NCBI GenBank assembly: GCA_000469685.2
Contig: LS997565.1
Span: 34,934,645 to 34,998,644 of the forward strand
Reading direction: 5' to 3'
DNA: 64,000 nt
Origin: Haemonchus contortus
Taxonomy: Eukaryota; Nematoda; Chromadorea; Rhabditida; Trichostrongylidae
Shown: piece after piece, positions 25,701-37,700 of the stretch
How positions within the stretch are numbered: the first letter of the stretch is position 1
Layout of the letters: the number at the start of each line of letters is the position of its first letter
Notes under the pieces: generated by a model
What the model was told of the DNA's origin: nothing
Database searches by the model: none
What the model saw: the letters and a program-made list of their open reading frames with translations, nothing else
Made by a program: the position numbers and the translations under genes

Positions 25701-28700
25701 GCCGCAGGGTCTTTCCTCTCAGAACCTAGAGCTATCACCGAAAATCAGAAGTTACTAAGATGTTGTTTGGTCTCTTTACAATATCTGTTTTTGATACATG
25801 TACGTAGCATACCTTACTGGTCATCTAGAGATAACAACAGCTCCATTTAATTAGTATGTGGAGCTCCTTGTCGGGCCTTTATTTCGATAAGTTTGGTGTT
25901 TCCCCTACCGTTTGTTGTTCTGCTATACAATCAATCAATTTACTTCTTCATCTCTGATTGATCATTTTCAGGCCAACCAATTACAATTCGCATCAAGGTG
26001 TACTACTGTGCAAAGTCCATATGCTCGAAGTGTTTCATCCGGAAATCGCAAAAACTATGGATCCAGCGAACACTGAGGGTGAGTGAGGGTGTGGGTGGAA
26101 TAGCTGGCGCACATTCGCAATGAATGAATAGTGGCGATGAATAATGAAGGATCGCATGACTGAATGAATTAATCACAGCCGGCAGGACTTCCCACTCGTG
26201 CGGTACAAATAAAAGACTCGCGCAGGCTAGTGGAAGGTGAGAGGGATATTACGAAAGCAAGTAAAGCAATATAAAATCATCTATTCACTTCGGGCTATTT
26301 TGTTAGTGATTGGACAAAATTTGACGCACCAGGTTATACACTGGAATAATATTAGGAACTGGAAATGCTACTTTTCTCTGAGAATGAGATTATAGCCCTA
26401 AATCAAGGATTAACGGCCCCGTTTTAGCTGAAGAACTTTCGCAAATGATTGTAGCTTTCCACATCCTTTTGTTCCTGACACGACCAAACTCAATTTTGTT
26501 CTGTAATACAAACGATTAGTGTAGAACCCTCGGTATCGTTTGCGAGGTCAGACCATCGGCCGTCTGTTATCTGGTGCGGCACTCTATCTCCTATGTGTAT
26601 CTGCGAGTGTTATGATGAACCCAGGCGAAATATCTCTCATCGACTGTCAACAATCAATATTTCTAAATAATTCGCCAATGATCTGGTCCCAACCACTGGG
26701 ATCGACGGATCAATTCAAAGTGATCAGTTATAAGACTCAAAGGCTCCTATCGAATCATTCTCCTAACAGACATTCGAGACACCACTACTACGAGCAAAGA
26801 AATTGCCTACCCTGGTTTACTTATTCGCCAAAACGAAAATATGATTCAATTGTGAAAGGCGCCTTTCCGGTATGCGCCATGCACATGAACACCTGATGGA
26901 TTGTGCCAATCTTTCACTCTGTTTGATCCACCCATGGGAATGGGCGCTTTTGAAGTGAAGGTTTATCTCTCTTTCACCTTTACAATATTGGTTTACCGGT
27001 CATGGGAAGACGTGGGAGGAATGTTAGATCATGCAACAGCAAGATTCGATCCTGCAAATTGTCACTTGGGACATGGGCTCTCTTGAGACTGCTCCTCTCC
27101 CGAAACTTTTTAATGAGATGCTACTGATATGAACTTCCCCGACTCATCCTACTGGAAGTTTCCTGCACAATACGGGGGAGGGGGTGAGTGGGGATAGGGG
27201 TGTGGGAAGTATGAAATTTGAAAAATGACAATTCCTTTGAACTGATTGCAATGTTGTTCAGAAGACGAACACCCAGAAGACGACGAGGATGATGAGTTTG
27301 CCGTCACCAACAAGCCGAAACAACTGCAAGGAGTGATCAAGTGTGAGGATTCTTTTCGTTTCCCTGAATCAGAGATTAGCAGTTTCTATCCACCCATAAT
27401 TCGAATGGCTTCAACGCTCAGCTCTATGATGTTTAATCATCTCCTTCTTGTCCTCACCATTATCCAAGCCTCTCAATTCTCTTGTCTAGCTTCTTTCTTG
27501 CCGTTCCTTACCACCAATTTTCCCTCTTCAACCACCGATCCGTTGTCCATGAAAGCTCTTTATTCTTTGGAGTAATTTAATAATTCCCATCTAATAACCG
27601 TAATCCCCTCATGATCGCACGCGAGAGAATTGTGTCCGTTCGCTCTCAACAAGTGCGATTGTTTATAGCTCGTCAATCCCACCGCTCTCGTCCCATCTTA
27701 TGCTGACCCTAGAAGAAAGCGAGAGTATGGAGAGTGTGAGACCGAGTGGCTGCTGAGATGACCGTTCCAGTTGAGATCATTCAAACAACGCTAACGAGAT
27801 GCCTATACGACCAGTGCGGCGGTGGTCCTTTTTGCGGTCGAAGGGCGAAATGATTTCGGGGAACTTTTTGCTTTGAAATGCGCCATGCATTTGTCCGTGG
27901 AGCATTTGGTCGGCTGTACTCAGCTTTGGCTCAGCAACAACTTGGGGATGGCTCAATTGATGGCCAAATAAATCGATAAGGGAATAAATCAAATATGCAT
28001 ATGGCATGTGAGATCGAATCGCGTTCATTTCAGTGCTGTTATCTCCTCAGAGAATATCTACTGCTTAGTATGCGGTAGCAGAATTAATGCTAGGGCATTG
28101 GGAGATTCCCTCTTCGGGAAAGTGACCCCACTCTTCTACCTTAATAGTAGTTTCAAAAAAATCTTAAGCTTAGGTGAGACAATGACCAAACCGTCCATGA
28201 ATATTGAAAAAAGAAATGACGGTTTTCAACCGGTGGTATCAAATGGTTCCCTTTTTTTTTGAATAGTGACGGTCCCGTGGCGCAGGCACGTCTGCAGAGT
28301 TACCATTTTACTGTTTACCTTTTCGATGTTTTCCTTTATGGTCAATAAAATCATAAACACCGATTATGTCGTTTCCCAAGAAAATCAACAGTAGTCATCA
28401 ATTATGCCTTGAAGTCTTTTAGAGGCCTCAACGACTCGTCCAGACGGCCCTCTGAACACAAGCGGTGTCGATCCTTTTTTTTTGCCCTGGAAACCCAATT
28501 AATGAACAACAAGACAACCGCGATGCTGCTTCCTTCTACGTGCGCATATGCTCGATTTGATTTGTTCAATTAGAGCAAGGCTTTTTCCAAGTCCTCTGGT
28601 ACCCGTTTGAGGGATTCAGACTTTTTTAGAAAAACATTTTTCAGCAGTCCAGCTAACGGTGTGTGATCCCACTCCCCCTCCCTCTTTGGACGTTTCTTCG

Positions 28701-31700
28701 TTTGATGAGTGTTCAGTTTAGAACTTCCATGTTTGGTTATGCCAGCCACATTAATGGGAAGGATTAGAACAGTTTGTATAGTGAGAACGATATTCGTCAT
28801 ACTCATAATGTTTATTTTATCTTCAGCAAATTGACTAAACGCACTTCGCCCAGCACCCCCCCCCCCCCCCTCCTCCTCCTCTCAAAGACCACTTTCCCGA
28901 CCACTTTCCCCTCTCAGTGACCACTTCTTCCCTGTATCTTAAGAATTTTCTCAACCTGGAACCGCTTTATTACCTTCACTGATGAGATCAATTCGGCCGT
29001 GCAGTCCTTTTTAGGTCCCAATGGGTAGGAGGGCTTGATAGAACTTTCTCTTGGGTAGCAAGGTTTACAGTAAATGGCAAAAAAATTTACAAAAATCGTG
29101 ATAGCGGTTTTTCTTTTGTGCTAGAAACATACTCGGAGAAGCTCATGTAGTAATATTGGTAAACAGAACTGTCTACTTCAGTTTTTATGCTTTTCTCTAG
29201 CAACTGATAAGCTGCAGTTCAAGCACAGATACATTTCTTAGGATTTTATGAGGGTGGAGTGGCTTTACCCAAGAGCTTTGTGTATTATTTCTTCACAAAG
29301 GCCTTTTTTCTATGCTCCTCTCCAATTCATCATCGTTCAATTCTTTTTTTTCTGTAGCGCTTTAGTAAAAAACGACATTTGTCGGGTCCATAAATACCGT
29401 ATACCATTACTGCGATGATAAGGCGAGTGCAGGAGGTGACTGTCTATTCGGGTTGAAAAAAACCTTCCATCGCCGTTTGCACTGCCACATCTGGCGTAGA
29501 ATGGCGCATTTGGACACGAGAGAGATAGTTCAGAAGAGGATATGCAGGAATAAAAAAGGTCTCGTGGGCCTCTTACCTATAAAACCTACGTTGCCCGAAC
29601 GAAATATTTGCACTTTAGGAAAAGGCATCTTGCGACGGCTAATGGGTCTTTTCTCGGATTGAAATATAGCCCCATCGTCTGCGGACATTTCATTCCATTT
29701 TACTTCGCGTATTTTCATCGGAATAAAAGCAATGTCAGGATTTTGGTGGTTTTGGGCGCTGTGGCTTCCTTTTCCTAGTCGAACTCACTACGGGAGCTAA
29801 ATGGATGTATTGATGGAGGACAAAGATAGAGGATAGGATAGAGAGGACAGATTTTCTTGTAAAAATTGCAGGCCGCTCTTGGGTAGGGTACTGCGACGCA
29901 GTAAAAGAAAATCTCTTTCGCACGTCCACTTTTTATTTTTTTCTAATTTCGTCTTCTTTCATGTTTTTTCTCCCTACTCAAATTCCACTTTTCCCTGGAT
30001 AGTTTGCCTTTCTTCATGGCCCTTTTTTATGGTTTAGTCTTGCACTTTTCTGTAGACTTTGCCATGACACAGGATCCCTTTGTATTCAATTTCACCTTTT
30101 TTATCGTGTTTCTTTTCCCGATGCTGCAACAATCCTGAAATTGTTTCCATTCCGTAATTCATAAAAAACATCGCTGCACGAGCAGGGCGAGCGCACATCT
30201 TTTCTTTCACTATGGACTGTTTTTTAAGTGATTTGCTCGAATTGTCAATTCCTATTTCTAAGAAGGCTCCTCACTGATTCTACCCTGTCAGCCGGCCTCT
30301 AGAGCCGCTCAGCGCTTTTTGATCTTTTCTGGTTCTTTCCCTTTTAATCGCCTCCATAATTCGAACCAGATGTCAATGCTGCAGATACTAGACGTCTTGA
30401 TCTAGAAGGGAACGTCCGAAAGTAAGAAAAGTCAGAGAAGGGGCGAAGACCGGCACATTAAATAGTTCTTTGAAATGAGAAATAATATCCGGAGTCAGTT
30501 CTGACAAACCTAAAATCCAGGTCTACTTCTTTTGTTGTATGGGTGCAATTTGAAGCATTACATATAAGTAAATCAAATGACCAGATGGAGCTCGAGAGGA
30601 TACCTTTCGTCATAGCTGTAGCAAATTCTGAAGACAGCATGAGGTACCTGATACATAGTTCCGGATCCTCAACTATCCCGTCCAATCTCTTCTTGCGGTG
30701 AAAAAGCCTTCAAAATGCAACAAAAACGCTGTTCCTCTGCCGAACAGCGATTAGCACAACTGCCTTCCTTTCACAGTGGGGTGCCAAGCCTCTTAGACTT
30801 TGCTATGCCTCAACATTTGGAAGACTTTTTCTCTGGTAAAATCACATGAGACAATTTTGGCCAAAATATCTGGCATAAATCAGAGGTCGAATCAAACCTC
30901 TGATTTCTTCGTATCCGGGAGCGGAGCAGTCATGTTGGAATAATGGTGGAGGTGTAGATCATGGGAAACCTTTTTTCACATAGTAAGGAGCTGGTCTGTT
31001 CTTATAGTACTACCTATCATGAAGGAGCTAATGAATGCGCCTTATTATTGTTGTTTAAAAACTTTTGGCATCGACCAGGATTCGCCCTGCTTCAATGTTC
31101 ATTCAGAATCATAGTGGCCTTTTGAATGGGTATATGGGCTATACAAGAACTTACGGTAACCAGCCGGTGTACAGGTCAGTGCTCTTACCTTCCCATACCA
31201 GTCTGGTATTATTAACCGACCCCGGAAGGTTGAAAAGCTTCGTTGGCCAGGGGTATCGTTCGTTATTCGATCCGTAGCTCATGCGCGTAATAGGATGCTA
31301 CTTTCCACTTTACTACCTCCATCTATCGAACCATTGCTATCTGTAGGGATTCGCAAAACAAATCTTTTTGTATCTGATCCACTTTTTGAAAAATTCTATT
31401 CATAAATGCACTCCGTTAGGGAGTAAACAAGCGCAGATGTAATCAAGGGGAGCTGCTGACGGTCGCTATTTTATTCTGCTTTGTTGACAGGTGTAACTTG
31501 ATCGGGGTGAAAGCGTCGAGTGACCATTAGCGCGGTGACCATTCCATGACAATTGGCCATCGTATTTCATTCCTTTTACGTTACTTTCCTACTCAACTCT
31601 ATGGGTTTGGACGTTTATTAGATGCTTCCTCTCCCTAGGATCCGCTATATCCGCTATGAACAAATGAGGTATCTTCATACTTGTATCCTTCCCTTGTTAG

Positions 31701-34700
31701 GCAAAATGGAAAGCTGGCAGATTTATTCCCGTTCGAGGAGACGACATTGCTGGGGGACGTGCTCGGAAGTGAGTCTAGTGATTTGACCAAAGTGAAGAAG
31801 GTAATGTGGTGCTCAACCTCTAGATTTGGGCCACGCCTCCAAATCAGCTGTGATAACAAAGGTAACGTTGGAAATAAATGGTTCTGGACCCGTGAGAACA
31901 TCTTCGAATACCCAGTTCTTATCGAACTTCTCGCACACCTTCCCAAACAACCGCCAAGTTGATGGTCCCACTTCGCTCACGCTTGCTTGCCTGCATATTC
32001 TTCTGATTTTTTGTACCTATGGATTGCTAGCAACCTCATTCCCTTCTGCCATCACCGACAGATTATCGAGACCACTTTTTTTGGAGCAATGCTTAGCATA
32101 CCCATACATCCCCAAGATGAATTGGTTCATCCTTATTTGCCCTTTCTCACCCTCTGCAGAGAGACGTCTAGCTTTCGATATTCTCTGCATAGGGATGGTT
32201 CTCCGCGATTATCACATTTTTACATAATCGCTGTCTGCTTTAAAGTTCACCGATTCCAATTACAACGTTAATTCCTCAAGTGCCTTTAGAAACACTTTTA
32301 CGAGCACATATGGAATCGCATGGTCAACCGCTTATCTCAGTTACATCTTCACAGAGGTCGTTAGTCAGCGCTCACATTGGCGTTAAATTAATGCGTCGCT
32401 TCATTATGTCAAATGGACCATCTGGTCCGTGGAATCACCAGTTCTGGCAACTGATTGATGAAGTCTACTGCCGCCGCGCCTCTGACGGGCCTTATACCCT
32501 CTGATGGGCTTTGCAGATGTGCAAATGGCTCCTACGCGAATTTCGCGCAACATTTGTTAGGCGTTTTTATGGGGGAATCGCCGTCACAACGATTCAAAGA
32601 CATCTTCAATTCTGAATACATCTGTGTGTCGAGTTGAATTAATGTACGTGTCTGGGGTACATGTGGGGACGTCTCCACGCCTCCCGCTACTACCACCGTC
32701 GCCATCACCACCCCCCACCCACCCCATCGACTCTACACGCACGCTCTCTTCGCTCTCGATTATTGTTCCCCTATCCTGGCCGATCTGCCGCCCCGGCCGT
32801 CGCTCATACTACTCGGCTCGGTCCGCCTCTTCTCGGTGTCGATCTCGTTCGTATAACTGTATTCACCTTATACTGCTAATCGGCTGATTCGATCGATATT
32901 TGTTGGATTCTTGTAGCATTGTACTATGGTTACAGCCGGCACCAGTGCCGTACAGGACGAGCTGGCGCAAATCTCAAGTCTTAAGTCGAAAAAGGGCGAG
33001 TTTGAATCGTCCGTGAAGGAAGCTGCTAATGTGGAACGTCTCACCAAGGTTCGTCCTCTTTTGCTCCTTTGATTTCCACTTCGATTCTACTTCGGAGAAC
33101 TCGAGATTTATGCGTCTTCCAACAGATTTAATCTCTTTAATTACCCTTTGCCTTCTTACTCGTCTTTTTTATGTTAAAATTTATTAAATTCATATTTATA
33201 TATGATATATAGCCTGGAAGTGATCTTGGGGATGTTCCATTTTTTCTTGAACACTTCTGTCTTCCCAGAGTGAACTTAATTAATTCCTCAGGAAGAGCCG
33301 AATGTTTTGGTCCATATTAGCGCTCTGGGTGGGCAATGAGTCGTGCTGATGCGGGTCATTTACCTAAGCTCAGGAATCAAAGCTCCTTCCAGGAAAACAG
33401 ACAGGCTCGTCCACGCCAGCAGGAAACACTTCTGGTTTTCTTCTGGAACCCCCATTAGGATAGTCCTAGCAACAGTCCTACGGGCAAGTGGCATGACCAT
33501 TTAAAACCGTGCACCTGCCCTCTACAAGGGAGTGAAATTTCATTGTGCAAAGGCTTTTCGGTCCCCTTTTCCTACCTTACCTGGATTTGGCATCTCAATT
33601 CTCTACAGTGTGACTTATATCAACGAAGCACCAAACACTCAGGGCTGGTGGAAGGGGGTTAAGGAATTTGAATGGCTAGCGATAACTTTTCTGCGACCAC
33701 TCCTACTCACAGGCGACGGCCGGGCTTATAAACATAGCCATACGAGCTCTTTCCTTCATATGGACTTCCCATGTACCATCCTCATTCAAATATACCTTTG
33801 TGTGTCTTTACATCACACTTTTTCCTTTCTGGGTAAACATCCAATCCGAAACATGACATTCGCAACATTGACGGTCTTTTTAATCCAGCGGCCTCCAATG
33901 CGCTGTGAGGATTAATGCCGATATCCGGCGCAACATTTAATTAGAGCGATTTGCTCGACCAGCTAATTCATTTTCATTCGACCCTCAGCTCGATGACTGA
34001 CTATTGTGATGGTATGACCAGGGTGCTTGCTCATCCATCATACAAACATAGACAAAGCTCGGCAAACAGCCGTCTGGCATTCAATGAGTTAGCGACCGGC
34101 GCCACTCAAGGTGTGCTTTGTGGACGTGTAATGTGTGAAGTAGCCCTAAGCTCACTCGAGTAGAAATTAGAGATCGTTAACCAACCTATATCAAGGTTCG
34201 AGGAGTTCTGGCCAGAAGGGTCAAAGATTTCTCAGACCCGTGCAGCTAGCACATTATCTTGAGATTTGTTCCCGCTCTCAGTAATCCATGACCTTGCCTT
34301 CGCACTCAGGAGTTGCAATTATCTATTCACTTGACAAGAGGCACCGCCCAACTGTTCCTGCCCACTTGAGGTTGGCTCAGTCCCCCCTTCAAAAGTGTTT
34401 GTCAACTGATCAAAGGGTCATTATAATATTAGAAGGTGCCCCCACTCTTTACTTGCTGTAGGCAGCGCCTCCAAGGTATTGATAGAGTTTTCTCATTCCC
34501 TGATGAGGTAATATGGCCAATGGCGTAGGCCTAACGGAACAACCACGCAACGATATGTAAGCCCGACATTTCATGAGAGAAGTGCATAATCGCCACAATA
34601 AGGTGGGAGTAGGATGAAGGGGAGAAGGGCTTATATGCAAAGCCATTAGCAGAAATAACGATTGGGCAGCATGGGTATGCGGTGCCCATAAATGGAGTAG

Positions 34701-37700
34701 AGCAACACCCCTTTTGTCCATACTAATAAGAAAAGCCAAGTGCCAAGTGTAGCGGGGAGTGGGTGGGTGGTGGTAGAATTACTGTCTGTTCTCATCAATA
34801 TCTGTCTGCGACTGAATTTCTGGAACACGACCTCCTCCATCAATTAAAACTCTCACTGGGGAAGGTTTTTCACTCCCTGTTTGGCCTTGATCCTTGAACA
34901 GCAACTCAAGGTAGACCTAGCACAGGAATGATTCGTAAAGACTGAGGTTGCATGGATCAGCAAAAAAGGCATTCGTCTTAGACAGCTGTTGAAACATGCT
35001 CCCTGCCTGCATTCCAAACTTGGTGTGGACGAAAATGGTTGTAGAGTGAAATTGGGTGTGCAAAGGGAGGGTGGAGGAAACCCGTTCAAAGAAGGCCTGT
35101 CAACCATTCAGGAGAGTAATTTTGGTCCCTATAGTAGCTTCAGTAGCTTTTCTGTGAGCACTATCACGAGAAAACGCTACATCAATGATCACAAGCAACC
35201 TCGGAATGAGCCCATTCAACAGTCAGAGGCAGGGCCGATGGGCATTATGCCCATACGGGATGCCACGCGGCGAACTCCTAGCTAAGAATCACCGCGCGCG
35301 ATGAAAGGATCAACTGTATCGCCACGGAAGGCTCGAGGCACCTAATCTAAGATTATTTCTACTGTCTTTTTGTTCTATTATTATTTGTTCTATTTTGTTC
35401 TTCCACTACCCGCATCCGGAAAGCTAGGTTATTGTCTTTAATAATGACCCTTTACTTCGGGAAACCTAGTATCTCCTCGTACTCAGTGACAATATATAGG
35501 AAAGCGATTAATTTCCCATGACTCTTTTTCATTAATCCGGAAGTTGTTCCTTCAAAAATTTCCCGGCTTTTTAATTAGGGAGGGTTCCGGAATGAACACA
35601 AGTGGTCGTCAATAGAAAAAGTCAAATGAGTCAATGGACGGACGAAGGCACGTGTGACTAAGCATGTCCGGCAAAAATAGTCTGAATGGGTGCGACAACC
35701 GTTCACCCGGAACATTGCTCATCAAATACTCTGGCTATGAGTCATGCGAGAAATTTGAAGTAAGCGCCGTTCTTCACTCCCTAAAGAGGGGTCAAGTATT
35801 TGTGTGTTTTTCTAAAGACGAGGCTTGTAATCGAGAACACCTCTGATCAAAAGAATAACATGCTCTGGCCAAACATTGGGCGTTGAGAGGTGTGAATTGC
35901 TGGGTTATTGTTGTATATCAGAAGTGACTGTGATGGATGACACCAGTATTTTTCGATAAGACTTCTTATAGGAGTGAAGGATAAAGCCTTTTGATTAGTC
36001 CCGTTTTGGGATGCGCCCCAGCATTTTGGCAGTTGAATGGGTATGTGGTCGATGCAATGACTAGCGGTTCCAGCCGTTGCGCAGATCGCTACTCTTATCT
36101 TCCCATAACAGTCTTGTATAAGTTGAACCGGAGGGATGGGAAGCATGACTGGCCTGGACAGGTATCAACCCGGGATCCGAGCCCCAAACCATGAGTGTGG
36201 TGGTGCCCAACTGCAACACCTCCCTCCAGACACTTTCTACTTCCAAGACAATGCACAGGCCCTGAATTGCACGAGAATAGTTTACCTTTTTTAACAACTC
36301 CCACCCATTCAGCTTCCACGTTGACAAGAATAATTTAATATTTAACGAGTGACGTCAAATGAAAGATTTGATAATAATTGAGCTGTTTTATAAATAAATA
36401 AATAGATGACTGCCAAACTTGACCAGAAAGAGCGCACAAATTGGTATAATTTTGCAAGGAAATGACCAGTTTTCACCTTAACTGAATCAAATTTCATTTC
36501 TATATTCTCACCAGTTCAACAGTATAAAAACCAATGGCTTCACTATGTACAATTTCTATCTAAACCGTTCCGATCTTATGATTATGGAAATGGAATTACT
36601 CCAACGGTCTTTATTTTCTTCTTGTCACGGCGTTGTACTGGAATCCTTTGTGCCGCAAAAGATATTTATTTTTTCCTTTTTTTCTGTAAAAACAATGGCA
36701 AAAAATAAAGGACACACAGCAAATGATGTAGTGGCTTCAAGACTCCGTACTTGCCGTTTTCATATCCATACATATGTGACTGACTGAAGTTGTGACTGAA
36801 GGTCACAAATATGTATATGAAAATTAGAGATGATTGAAGAAAATCACATTTCGTGCATCAGAAAGAAAAAATGCAAATGAAAAAATGTAGATAAACAGTA
36901 ACATTACTTTGGATCCGCTTATGGATAGTGATTCAGTCAGAAGAGGGTTTTTGAATAGTCCTGCTTTTTTGTAATGTTATTTTTACAGGTAGAAGATGAG
37001 GTCCTTCAAGCTGGTAAGGTGAAGGCAAACAAAGAGAAGTGAGTTTTTCCGCCATGTTTTCCTAAAGTTCTTTGGTTTCACTTCATTCCCTTGCTGTGGT
37101 AAAAGTTAGGAGAAATCGCCACACTGCTGAAGATAGCGTTAGAATTTTAATGAAATCACTTATGCTCACCTTTCGCATCCTCCCGAAAAAAAAGCGATCC
37201 ACGGAAGTTTTTGTCGGACATTTTCGCAAGCAATTTTGAACTTTTGGATCTTTTTGGCGTGAATTCCTACGTCCACCAAGGGTCCTCTTTGTTAATACGT
37301 CCTTGAGACTAATTATTCAACGACGGGAGGAAATAATCGTCTTAATCGTTGTCTAATCCGGGCACACACATTTGACGTTCATGCGGTCAGTATTCTGCTC
37401 TCTCTTCGATTCAGGTTCTTGACTGGAGCGCAAGAGGAAGGCAGTGAAGAAGATGAAGAGGGCGAGAGGGATCCAAATATTATCAGGGAGGACAGGAAGA
37501 AAAAGAAGGAAGAACTTCACTTTGCTCAGGTTAGCTTGGAGGTTACAGTAGTTTGAAGTTTTTCGAGTTGCGATTATATAAAATTTGTTCCTTCTCTGTT
37601 TGAACTGATGGACTAGAAAAACCCGTTTGTTGGAGCTTTTGGAAAATTTATACATTGATTTGAAAGATGTTTCTTGAGTAGCCAAAAAAAAGAAATTTCT

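Larger units (their letters stand above)
33049..36988 (+). other. LIM gene intron 10 (3.9 kb)
   Basis: It contains one SINE (35994-36230) and an imperfect inverted repeat at 36757-36823. A 127-codon open frame at 33532-33915 (+) has no recognised domain. Confidence 0.55.

Noticed and set aside
26540..26896. 118-codon open frame with a signal-peptide-like start, inside intron 7
   Set aside because: It has no recognised domain, splice partner or repeat support. One such frame is expected by chance among this many introns.
33532..33915. 127-codon open frame in intron 10
   Set aside because: There is no recognisable domain, and the hydrophobic stretches are irregular.
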